Below, in pieces: positions 1-7,543 of a stretch of 51,449 nt of DNA. The notes under the pieces are model-generated. The model was given only the letters and a program-made list of their open reading frames with translations, was not told where the DNA came from and did not search any database. The DNA is from CABRXV01 sp900754955 (GTDB lineage: Bacteria > Actinomycetota > Coriobacteriia > Coriobacteriales > Eggerthellaceae). Both the position numbers and the translations under genes were made by a program. The DNA lies in contig CABRXV010000005.1 in the NCBI GenBank assembly GCA_902475005.1, positions 1 through 51,449 on the forward strand, given 5' to 3'. The first letter of the stretch is position 1. Each line of letters starts with the position of its first letter.

Positions 1-1
1 G

Positions 2-181
2 GGCCGCGCGGGCAGTGCTGCTGCGGTTGACGCGCCGGGCGTCGCGCGTGCGTCGCGCGGGGAGCGGCGCACGAATCGCGCGGCGCAGGAAACGGGCCCC
101 GCGTTCGATAAGCACGCGCTCAAAGCGCGCAAGCGCGGCGAACGCGCCGACGCAGCATCGCGCGGACGCCACGCACGCTAG
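2..181 (+). CDS. C-terminal end of an unidentified protein (partial)
   Basis: An open frame enters from the left edge at base 2 and stops with TAG at 179-181, giving 59 codons. Nearly every third codon base is G or C, as in the real genes of this window, and the end reads like a charged tail rich in Ala, Arg and Lys. No domain is visible, so no function is proposed. The frame could be chance in such GC-rich DNA; the third-base bias is the only positive evidence. Confidence 0.4.
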   Translation, partial: GRAGSAAAVDAPGVARASRGERRTNRAAQETGPAFDKHALKARKRGERADAASRGRHAR

Positions 182-322
182 GCGCTGCGCCGCGAGCTGG
201 TTCGTGAAGCGGGCCGTGCCGCGGGTTCGCTGAGGCGATTGTTGCGCGTGCCGCGGGTGCGCTGAGGCGTCTGCTGTGTGCGCCGCCTGTCGTGCGGAGC
301 GCATGTTGCTCATCGTGCAGCG

Positions 323-421
323 CGCTGCTTCGTGCATATCGCTCGTCGTACGCCGCGCTGCTTCGCACAAGCCACCCGTCGCATGCCGCGCTGCTTCACG
401 CATGCCTCCCGTCGCATGCAA
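323..421. repeat. Three tandem degenerate 33-bp repeats in non-coding DNA
   Basis: The unit starting CGCTGCTTC recurs at 323, 356 and 389, exactly 33 bp apart, each with a CGTCG(T/C)A near its end. The rest of 182-524 shows no gene with a ribosome binding site. The 33-bp period keeps frame, so this could be the remnant of a repetitive coding tail, but every frame here gives Arg/Ala/Cys-rich nonsense. Confidence 0.6.
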
Positions 422-524
422 CGCCCGCCACACGTCGCGCCGTTGCGTATGAAAATTCCTTCTTGCGCTCGTCGGATAAGTGCGGTAACATGCTTTCTTG
501 CTTCGCACGAAGCACAACGGACAT

Positions 525-611
525 GCGGGCGTGGCGGAATTGGCAGACGCGTACGGTTCAGGTCCGTATGGGGGCAACCCCATGGAGGTTCAAGTCCTCT
601 CGCCCGCACCA
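525..611 (+). tRNA. tRNA-Leu (anticodon CAG)
   Basis: The acceptor arm GCGGGCG (525-531) pairs with CGCCCGC (601-607). The anticodon arm TACGG-TTCAGGT-CCGTA gives anticodon CAG, which reads CUG. A long variable arm with GGGG/CCCC pairing marks it as a class II tRNA, as expected for leucine. The T arm holds TTCAAGT. The discriminator A is at 608 and CCA is encoded at 609-611. A terminator follows 12 bp later, so it is probably transcribed alone. Confidence 0.97.
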
Positions 612-623
612 TTGCTAACTCGG

Positions 624-647
624 AACCCAGCAGTCGCTGGGTTTTTT
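624..647 (+). terminator. Rho-independent terminator of tRNA-Leu
   Basis: The perfect 8-bp stem AACCCAGC/GCTGGGTT (624-631 and 636-643) with a 4-base loop runs into a T tract at 642-647. Confidence 0.9.
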
Positions 648-821
648 GTTGCCCTGATCGGGCTTCTGATCAGTTTTCTCGCCTTCTCGCATTTGAGCGG
701 TGCGCAGCTCAGCGTCTCGGAGCCGTCCTCGTGAATCGAAAACGTACGTGCTTCGCCGTGACCTTGAAACCCGCGTCTGCGGAACCCGCAGCTTGGACTC
801 GCTTGCATCGCGTCCGGGTTA

Positions 822-1052
822 TTCGCGCAAAATGCAGGAAAATCACCGAAGTATGTAAGTGAACACATTTTGGCAGTCGTTTTGGTCGCGGCAAGATTTC
901 AGGTGGATGCAGATGTGAAAAGCAAAACACCTGGTGAGAGCTGTGTTTCGCATCGAGCCGCGTCGCTGGCCTCTTTTCTGCAGACGGCGGGTCAGGCGTT
1001 CATGCGCCGACAAGTGCATACTTCGCTACTTTTTCTGCATTTTCTTCGCGAA
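822..1052. repeat. Large interrupted inverted repeat in a non-coding stretch
   Basis: The left arm (822-855) and right arm (1017-1052) are near-perfect reverse complements of about 35 bases. Both contain AAAATGCAG followed by CGAAGTATG. The similarity weakly extends outward by about 10 bases. A short inner palindrome, GCAAAACAC (922-930) against GTGTTTCGC (943-951), shares the same centre near 937. No credible gene lies in 648-1398. The arms may be copies of a dispersed element or the ends of a small mobile or regulatory unit; the function is unknown. Confidence 0.7.
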
Positions 1053-1398
1053 TCCCCGCCCGAATCCCTAATTCGCTTCATCAAGGGTGGGTTCGTGCGA
1101 TTGAAGGGCGACGCGTCGGAATGGGCCCGATGTCGGCTATGCCAGGACAGCTCCCTGCGCTTGAGAGGGCGATGGAGCGCGGTGGCGAGGTGCGAAAGGC
1201 AGCGCGGTGGGTTCCTGCGTTCGTTGGAACAAAGGGGAAAGCGATTTGACGTGGGGTGTCGCCGCGGCGTTTCTTCTATGGCAGCGTGGTGAAACGTTGC
1301 TCGACGATGCTTGATGTGCAGCCCCTGAGCTTGAAGAGCGGCGGAGAAGCATGGAGGGACGCCCGCACGGCGCCGCTTCCCGACGAGCCTTTCCGTAT

Positions 1399-1440
1399 GT
1401 GTTACGGATGTTGACTTCGTAACACTCCAACGGGTAAAGT
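1399..1440 (+). promoter_or_regulatory. NikR-type operator overlapping the promoter of the nickel ABC operon
   Basis: GTGTTAC (1399-1405) and GTAACAC (1419-1425) form a perfect inverted repeat with a 13-base spacer. This is the operator form known for Geobacter-type NikR (GTGTTAC-N13/14-GTAACAC). A promoter fits here: TTGACT at 1411-1416 and TAAAGT at 1435-1440, 18 bp apart. The operator covers the -35 box, so nickel-loaded NikR should block transcription. The site lies about 64 bp upstream of the start codon of the substrate-binding gene. NikR itself is not in the window. Confidence 0.8.
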
Positions 1441-1488
1441 GCTACCGCACTGAAACACGTATTGCTATCACAGGGGGAGAGGATCGTC

Positions 1489-3192
1489 GTGCTCGGGAAG
1501 AAACGCATTTCGAAGGAAAGCGGCGCGGCCGCGAGGGGCGCTGACGGCATCTCGCGTAGAACGTTCGTCAAAACTTCGCTCGCCGGCGCGGCAGCGCTCT
1601 CCCTCGGTGGACTGCTCTCGGCGTGCTCGTCGGGTGCTGGCGGATCGAGCTCCGCTGGGCTCAGCGCAGCGGGCTCAAGCTCGGCGGACGCCGCCCAGGT
1701 CATCGTGACTATGCCCACGGGTGCCGAACCTGCTGCCGGTTTCGACCCGTTCGTCTCGTGGGGCTGTGGTGAGCACGTGCACGAGCCGCTCATCCAGTCG
1801 ACGCTCATCACCACCACGGCCGACATGGGCTTCGAAAACGACCTTGCTACCGAATACGCGTGCAGCGAAGACGGTCTGACCTGGACGTTCAAGATCCGCA
1901 CCGACGTGCACTTCACCGACGGTGAACCTCTCACGGCTGAGGACGTGGCCTTCACCATCAACGGCATCGCCGCAGCGCCCGAGGCCGAAGCTGATCTTTC
2001 GATGATCGAAGAAGCCGTCGGGCTCGATGCCGAAACGGTGGAGATCCGTCTGAGCCGTCCGTTTAACATCCTGCTGTACACGCTGGCGAACGTGGGCATC
2101 TGCCCCGCGCACGCGCACGGCTCCGATTACGGCAGCAACCCCATCGGCTCGGGCCGCTACGTGCTCGCCCAGTGGGATCGCGGCCAGCAGGTGATCTTCG
2201 AGGCGAACCCCGATTACTACGGTCCCGAGCCGAACATCAAGCGGCTCGTCGTGCTGTTCATGGACGAGGACGCATCGCTCGCTGCTGCGCAGGCAGGCAC
2301 GGCCGACGTGGCCTATACCTCCGCGACGTTCGCCGAGAATCTTGCCGCAGGCTACACGTTGTTCGACTGCAAGACGGTCGACTCGCGCGGCATCTCGTTG
2401 CCGACGATTCCTGCTGGTTCTACCTGGGAAAACGGTGGAGCGACATACGAAGCGGGCAACGACGTGACCTGCGATGTATCGCTGCGCCGCGCGATGAACC
2501 GCGCGCTCGACCGCACGCTCGCAATCGAGCACGTGCTCGGCGGATACGGAACGCCTGCGTTCAGCGTGTCGGACGGCATGCCGTGGGCGAGCGACGCCAT
2601 GCGCGTCGACACCGACGCGGCAGCTGCCGAGACGCTGCTGGCAGAGGGCGGCTGGGTGCGCGGCGCCGACGGCATCCTCGAGAAGGACGGCGTGCGCGCC
2701 GAGTTCGATCTGCTCTACATGACGCCCGATACGGTGCGCCAGGCGCTCTGCGCTGATTTCGCGGAACAGATGGCGCCGCTCGGCATCAAGGTGAACGTGC
2801 AGGGCATGTCGTGGGATGATCTCGAGCCGCAGTCGTACCGCCAGGCGATTCTCTGGGGTTGGGGCTCCAACTCGCCCGTCGAGATGTACGAACTCAACCA
2901 CTCCGCAGGTTGGGGCAACTACGCCTGCCGCGCGAGTGAGGCGACCGACCGCTATCTTGATGAGGCAGTCGCTCAGCCGAGCGTCGAGGATTCCTACGGG
3001 TTCTACCAGCAGGCGCAGTGGGATGGTCAGACGGGCGTGACGCCCGATGCCGATGCGCCGTGGGTGTGGATCGCCAACGTCGATCATCTCTATTTCGCGC
3101 GCGAGGGGCTCACCATCGCCGAGCAGAAGCCGCATCCGCACGGACACGGATGGTCGATCGTCAACAACGTCGATCGGTGGAGCTGGTCGTAG
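1489..3192 (+). CDS. nikA: Nickel/peptide-type ABC transporter substrate-binding lipoprotein
   Basis: An extracytoplasmic solute-binding protein of family 5 (SBP_bac_5), 567 residues, the expected size. The GTG start at 1489 follows a strong AGGGGGAGAGG ribosome site; a TTG 27 bases upstream is in frame but would precede that site. The N-terminus has a twin-arginine motif (SRRTFVK, Arg23-Arg24), a hydrophobic stretch and a lipobox LSAC with Cys46, so it is probably Tat-exported and lipid-anchored. The C-terminal tail carries HPHGHG, a possible metal-contacting cluster. It leads an operon with two permeases and a fused ATPase. The NikR-type operator upstream makes nickel (or a nickel chelate) the likely substrate; family 5 also includes peptide binders, so the substrate is inferred. 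Confidence 0.88.
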   Translation: MLGKKRISKESGAAARGADGISRRTFVKTSLAGAAALSLGGLLSACSSGAGGSSSAGLSAAGSSSADAAQVIVTMPTGAEPAAGFDPFVSWGCGEHVHEPLIQSTLITTTADMGFENDLATEYACSEDGLTWTFKIRTDVHFTDGEPLTAEDVAFTINGIAAAPEAEADLSMIEEAVGLDAETVEIRLSRPFNILLYTLANVGICPAHAHGSDYGSNPIGSGRYVLAQWDRGQQVIFEANPDYYGPEPNIKRLVVLFMDEDASLAAAQAGTADVAYTSATFAENLAAGYTLFDCKTVDSRGISLPTIPAGSTWENGGATYEAGNDVTCDVSLRRAMNRALDRTLAIEHVLGGYGTPAFSVSDGMPWASDAMRVDTDAAAAETLLAEGGWVRGADGILEKDGVRAEFDLLYMTPDTVRQALCADFAEQMAPLGIKVNVQGMSWDDLEPQSYRQAILWGWGSNSPVEMYELNHSAGWGNYACRASEATDRYLDEAVAQPSVEDSYGFYQQAQWDGQTGVTPDADAPWVWIANVDHLYFAREGLTIAEQKPHPHGHGWSIVNNVDRWSWS

Positions 3193-3198
3193 CGTTCC

Positions 3199-4239
3199 AT
3201 GGCCCCGTTCGTTCTTCGCCAGATTATTAAATGTGCGCTGCTCGTCCTTGCGGTGAGCTTCGTCACGTTTGCGCTTGTGTCGGCGTCGCCCGTCGATCCG
3301 CTGCAGGCAAATCTCGGGCAGAGCGCCTACCTGTCGATGACTGAGGCGGAAAAGGTCCAGCTCGCTGCGCATTGGGGAACCGATCAGCCGTTTCTTGTGC
3401 GCTACGTGTCGTGGCTTGCGGCGTTGGTGCAGGGCGACATGGGGGAGAGCCTGCGCTACAACATGCCTGTTGCCGAGGTGATCGCTCAGCGTGCGGGGGC
3501 GTCGCTGCTGCTCATGACGGTGGCGTGGGTGCTTTCGGGCGTGTTCGGCATCGCGCTCGGCGTCGTGGCGGGCATGAATCGCGACCGCCTCGCCGACCGC
3601 GTCGTGCGCGGCTATTGCTTTGTGTTGGCGAGCGTGCCCACGTTCTGGCTCGCGCTCGTGGCGCTCATGGTGTTCTCGGTGTGGCTCGGGTGGTTCCCGT
3701 TCGGGTTCTCGGTGCCGGTGGGCGTGAGCGCCGACAGCGTGACGCTCGGCGATCGCCTCTACCACCTCGTACTGCCAGCGCTCACCTTGGCGTTCGTGAG
3801 CGTGGCAAACGTGGCGCTGCACACGCGCGCGAAGACGATCGACGTGATGAACAGCCCGTACGTGCGTTACGCGCTCGCGCAGGGCGAGACGCGCGTGCAG
3901 GCGCTCATGCGGCACGGGCTGCGCAACCTGTCGCTGCCTGCCATCACGCTGCAGTTTGCGTCGATCAGCGAGATCTTCGGCGGCTCGGTGCTCGTGGAGC
4001 AGGTGTTCTCGTATCCCGGGCTCGGGCAAGCGGCGGTTACGGCGGGTCTCGGCGGCGACTCGGCGCTGCTCGCGGGGATCGCCGTCGTGTCGGCGGTGAT
4101 CGTGTTCGGCGGCAACTTGGTGGCAAACATCCTGTACGGGGTCATCGATCCGCGCATCCGCACAGGTGAGAAGCGTGCTCGTTCCGACGAGGAGCCGAAG
4201 GGGGTGGGTTCGCGTGGCGATGCGTCTGTTCAGGCATAG
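3199..4239 (+). CDS. nikB: Nickel-type ABC transporter permease (NikB/DppB type)
   Basis: A 346-residue inner-membrane permease with one N-terminal membrane helix, a long extracellular segment (about residues 30-95) and five further helices, the DppB/NikB layout. The cytoplasmic coupling loop is visible as ALMRHGLRNLSLPAITL. The ATG starts 6 bp after the upstream stop and lacks a strong ribosome site of its own, so it may depend on translational coupling. The last 26 codons overlap the next gene. The tail after the final helix is charged and not conserved in character. It should pair with the following permease to form the channel. Confidence 0.9.
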   Translation: MAPFVLRQIIKCALLVLAVSFVTFALVSASPVDPLQANLGQSAYLSMTEAEKVQLAAHWGTDQPFLVRYVSWLAALVQGDMGESLRYNMPVAEVIAQRAGASLLLMTVAWVLSGVFGIALGVVAGMNRDRLADRVVRGYCFVLASVPTFWLALVALMVFSVWLGWFPFGFSVPVGVSADSVTLGDRLYHLVLPALTLAFVSVANVALHTRAKTIDVMNSPYVRYALAQGETRVQALMRHGLRNLSLPAITLQFASISEIFGGSVLVEQVFSYPGLGQAAVTAGLGGDSALLAGIAVVSAVIVFGGNLVANILYGVIDPRIRTGEKRARSDEEPKGVGSRGDASVQA

Positions 4240-5359
4240 CGAAGGCGCGGCAGGCGACGGCGTCCTGCATCTTCCGCGCGGATGGCGCCTCGAGCGCGGC
4301 GGCGATGCGGCGGATGCGGGCTCTGCTGGATGCGCGGAAGGTGCGCGCACGGTGGGCGCTGGATGCGCGGCGGACGTGTGCGAGCCGAGTGCTGGAATCG
4401 CGCAGGGTGTGCGCGAACCACGCGCTGGAACCGCGCTGGACGCACGCGAGTTGGATGCCAGATGCGCGCCAGATGCGCCTGCGGCGAACGCCCCAGCAGC
4501 AGCCTCCTCAGCGGCAGGCGGCCTTCTCTTCCGCGCTATGGGGCGCGGCAACCGCATGACGGTGGCGGTGCTTTCCGTTTGCGCTGCGGTGCTGCTCGTC
4601 GCGGTGATCGTGGCGGGCATCGCGTGCGCTCCGCAGGCCACAGCGACCGATCTCGCCGCTCGCTCGCTCGCGCCGAGCCTTGCGCACCCGTTCGGAACCG
4701 ACCGCCTCGGTCACGACATGCTGTTGCGCACCCTTTCGGGCCTTTCGACCAGCATGCTTATCGGGTTGGTGGCGGTGGCCGTCTCGTCGCTGATCGCGCT
4801 CGTGCTCGGCTGCGCATCGGCGCTCGGCGGTCGCAAAGTCGACGCGGCGATCACGTGGCTCATCGATCTCATGCTGGGCATTCCCCATATCGTTCTGCTC
4901 ATTCTCATCTCCTATGCGCTGGGGAAGGGATTCTGGGGTGTGGTCGCGGGCATCGCGCTCACGCATTGGCCGAGCCTTGCGCGCGTGGTGCGTGCGGAGG
5001 TTCTCCAGGTGAAGCAGGCACCGTACATGGCCGCCGCGCGCAAGCTCGGTGCAGGTCGCATCGAGGCGACGGTGCGGCACGTGATTCCGCACGTGCTTCC
5101 GCAGTTCCTCGTGGGGCTCGTGCTCATGTTCCCCCACGCGATTCTGCACGAAGCGTCGGTGACGTTCCTCGGGTTCGGCCTGTCGCCCGAATCAGCCGCC
5201 ATCGGCATCATCTTGTCGGAGTCGATGAGCTATCTCTCGGCGGGCATGTGGTGGCTCGCGTTCTTCCCCGGGTTGGCGCTCGTGCTCGTGGTCATGCTGT
5301 TCGATGCGTGCGGATCGGGGCTGCGTCGCCTGCTCGATCCCGCGAGTGCGCAGGAATAG
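4214..5359 (+). CDS. nikC: Nickel-type ABC transporter permease (NikC/DppC type) with Ala-rich N-terminal extension
   Basis: The C-terminal part (from about residue 110) is a DppC/NikC permease: an N-terminal helix, the HPFGTDRLGHDMLLR segment typical of DppC proteins, four further helices and the coupling loop with RKLGAGRIEATVRHVIPHV. The GTG at 4214 has AAGGGGG 9 bases upstream and is preferred; an in-frame GTG at 4166 is an alternative. Residues 10-100 are an unusual Ala/Gly/Cys-rich, low-complexity cytoplasmic extension not found in ordinary DppC proteins. The gene overlaps the upstream permease by 26 bp, and the ATPase starts 8 bp after its stop. Confidence 0.88.
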   Translation: MAMRLFRHSEGAAGDGVLHLPRGWRLERGGDAADAGSAGCAEGARTVGAGCAADVCEPSAGIAQGVREPRAGTALDARELDARCAPDAPAANAPAAASSAAGGLLFRAMGRGNRMTVAVLSVCAAVLLVAVIVAGIACAPQATATDLAARSLAPSLAHPFGTDRLGHDMLLRTLSGLSTSMLIGLVAVAVSSLIALVLGCASALGGRKVDAAITWLIDLMLGIPHIVLLILISYALGKGFWGVVAGIALTHWPSLARVVRAEVLQVKQAPYMAAARKLGAGRIEATVRHVIPHVLPQFLVGLVLMFPHAILHEASVTFLGFGLSPESAAIGIILSESMSYLSAGMWWLAFFPGLALVLVVMLFDACGSGLRRLLDPASAQE

Positions 5360-5367
5360 GAGCGCGC

Positions 5368-7383
5368 ATGGCGAAATGCAGCGAACGAACGTTTCACGTG
5401 AAACATTGCGAAACGGAAGAAGGCGCGCAGAAGCGCAAGCCAGAGTGCGCAGCGGGCAACGCCTCCGCGGATCGTCGCGGAACGGAGACACCGGCGCGCG
5501 CATCGAGCCGCGCAAGCAGCACACCGTCATTCGAAACGACGGTCGAACATGCAGCGCACGTCCACGTGTCGGGCCACGAGCATCACCATCACACGCACGC
5601 GGCGGGCAGCGTCCACGCGGGCGGGCATCACTTGCTTCAAATCGACGATCTGAGCATCGGCTTCTCGATGTACGACGACCGCAGCGTGCGCTCGACCCGT
5701 TCGATGCACTATGTCATCGAGTACCTGAGCCTTTCGATCCACGAAGGCGAGATTCTGGCGCTCGTGGGCGCATCGGGTTCGGGAAAGAGCCTGCTTGCCG
5801 ACGCCTCGCTCGGGCTGTTCGCGCCGAACGCCCTCGTGACGGGGCGCATCTGGTTCGACGGGGAAGCGTGCGACGCGCGCACCTTGGCGCAGCTGCGTGG
5901 ACGGAAAATGGCGTTCGTGCCTCAGTCGATCGAGGCGCTCGATCCGCTCCAGCGTGTGGGGAAGCAGATCGAAGGCATGGCCCGCGGGATGTCGAAGCGC
6001 GCGGCACGTGAGCGCAGGCGAGCATTGTTCGCGCGGTACCGTCTCGACGAAACGGCGGCGCGGAAGTATCCGTTCGAGCTGTCGGGCGGCATGGCGCGAC
6101 GCGTGCTGCTCATCGGCGCGCTCATGAATAGCCCACGTGTAATCGTTGCCGACGAGCCGACGCCGGGGCTCGACATGGAGCTTGCCGTGCGCGCGATGGA
6201 CGACTTCCGCGCGTTCGCCAGCGAGGGCGGCGGTGTGCTGCTCATCACGCACGACATCGAGCTCGCGCTGCGCGTGGCCGACCGTATCGCCGTGTTCAAG
6301 GACGGCACGGTCGTCGAGGAAACGGCGACGGCGAACTTCGCGTCGCCCGACCTGCTGCGGCATCCGTTCAGTCGCGAGCTGTGGCACGCGCTCCCTGAGC
6401 ACGATTTCGCGGCGGGGCAGCCTGCAGACGCGTCAGAGAAAATGTTTCACGTGAAACATTTGTTCGCGGAAAAGGCGGATGAAGCGGAGGAGGCGCAGGG
6501 CGTGGAAGGCCCGCGCGCCGCATGTGCCGCGTGCGATGTGGACGCCGAGAGTGATCGTGCTTCCGCCAACGCGCGTACCGCGCATGCTGTGCCCGATCGT
6601 GCTTTCGCTAACGCGTGCACCGCGTGCGCCGCGCATGCCGAGAGCGATCGCGCTTCCGCCGACGCGCGCGCCGCCCACGACCGTGCACCCGCCGACGTGC
6701 CCGATCGCGCACCCGCCACCGCGCCCGCCGCCGAGCGCGACCTCATCCCTGCTGCGTCTTCGGCGTGCCTCGAAGCGCGCTGCGTCAGCTTCGGCTACGG
6801 CGGACCGGCGCCGCTCGTGTTCGACGATTTCAGCTTTGCGGTGCGCCCTGGCGAACGCGTGGCGCTCCGCGCGCCGTCGGGTCGCGGCAAGTCGACGCTC
6901 TGCCGCCTGCTCGCGGGCTATCTCGAACCTGCGCGGGGCGGCGTGTTCGTTGACGGTGCGCCGTTGCGTGAGGCGGCTGTGCCAGGTGCGGCAAGTCCTG
7001 TGCAGCTGATCGGGCAGCACCCCGAGCGCGTGATCGACCCCCTTCTGCGCATTCGCAAAAGCCTTGCCGAAGCGGGTCTCGGCCATGCAGGCAGCGCGAA
7101 CGACCTTCTCGCTGCGCTTGGCGTGCGCTCCGCGTGGCTCGATCGCTTCCCGAGCGAGCTGTCGGGCGGCGAACTGCAGCGCATCTGCATCGCGCGGGCG
7201 CTCGCGACGCAGCCGCGGTATCTGATCTGCGACGAGATATCGACCATGCTCGACGCGTCGACGCAGGCGCAGCTGTGGCGATTCCTCGTCAGCTATGCGC
7301 AGGAACATGAGGTGGGCATGGTGATCGTTTCGCATTCAGATGCGCTGGTCGACCGCGTGGCTACGCGTGTGGTTGAGTTGTAG
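5368..7383 (+). CDS. Fused double ATPase of the nickel-type ABC transporter (NikD-NikE fusion), His-rich
   Basis: 671 residues holding two complete ABC ATPase domains, normally two separate proteins. Domain 1: Walker A GASGSGKS (about residue 134), signature LSGGMARR (about 238), Walker B VIVADEP (about 258). Domain 2: Walker A APSGRGKS (about 502), signature LSGGELQR (about 597), Walker B LICDE (about 620). Residues 60-90 are His-rich (GHEHHHHTHA then GGHH), a plausible nickel-binding or storage segment. The linker (about 355-467) is low-complexity with repeated DRASANA-like units. The ATG at 5368 follows AGGAG. Two parS sites lie in the gene and are read as FHVKH at residues 9-13 and again near residue 360. 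It should power the two upstream permeases. Confidence 0.9.
   Translation: MAKCSERTFHVKHCETEEGAQKRKPECAAGNASADRRGTETPARASSRASSTPSFETTVEHAAHVHVSGHEHHHHTHAAGSVHAGGHHLLQIDDLSIGFSMYDDRSVRSTRSMHYVIEYLSLSIHEGEILALVGASGSGKSLLADASLGLFAPNALVTGRIWFDGEACDARTLAQLRGRKMAFVPQSIEALDPLQRVGKQIEGMARGMSKRAARERRRALFARYRLDETAARKYPFELSGGMARRVLLIGALMNSPRVIVADEPTPGLDMELAVRAMDDFRAFASEGGGVLLITHDIELALRVADRIAVFKDGTVVEETATANFASPDLLRHPFSRELWHALPEHDFAAGQPADASEKMFHVKHLFAEKADEAEEAQGVEGPRAACAACDVDAESDRASANARTAHAVPDRAFANACTACAAHAESDRASADARAAHDRAPADVPDRAPATAPAAERDLIPAASSACLEARCVSFGYGGPAPLVFDDFSFAVRPGERVALRAPSGRGKSTLCRLLAGYLEPARGGVFVDGAPLREAAVPGAASPVQLIGQHPERVIDPLLRIRKSLAEAGLGHAGSANDLLAALGVRSAWLDRFPSELSGGELQRICIARALATQPRYLICDEISTMLDASTQAQLWRFLVSYAQEHEVGMVIVSHSDALVDRVATRVVEL
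5390..5405. other. parS site 1 (ParB-binding centromere site, one mismatch)
   Basis: The sequence CGTTTCACGTGAAACA matches the parS consensus TGTTTCACGTGAAACA at 15 of 16 positions. It sits inside the start of the fused ATPase gene and is translated as part of FHVKHC. Confidence 0.85.
6443..6458. other. parS site 2 (perfect)
   Basis: TGTTTCACGTGAAACA, a perfect palindromic parS site, lies in the linker region of the fused ATPase gene and encodes FHVKH there. Confidence 0.95.
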
Positions 7384-7543
7384 TTGCGCAAGGCCCCGTG
7401 CTGCGCATGTGCTAGCATAGCCTCAGCTTCAACGCGGGTCGTTTCAGCGGCTGACGCATCGAGGCGATCTGCCTCAACGTGAGCCGCACGTATCGCACGC
7501 GTTCACCTGCAGCGCAAACGCACAACGAGGAGCACGCGAGTCC

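Noticed and set aside
870..1292. A 140-codon open frame within the non-coding stretch
   Set aside because: No ribosome site, no domain, and it runs across the inverted repeat.
1675..4641. A 988-codon open frame on the minus strand opposite the nickel operon
   Set aside because: It is Arg/His-rich, has no domain or ribosome site, and is opposite three clear transporter genes; long shadow frames are common in GC-rich DNA.
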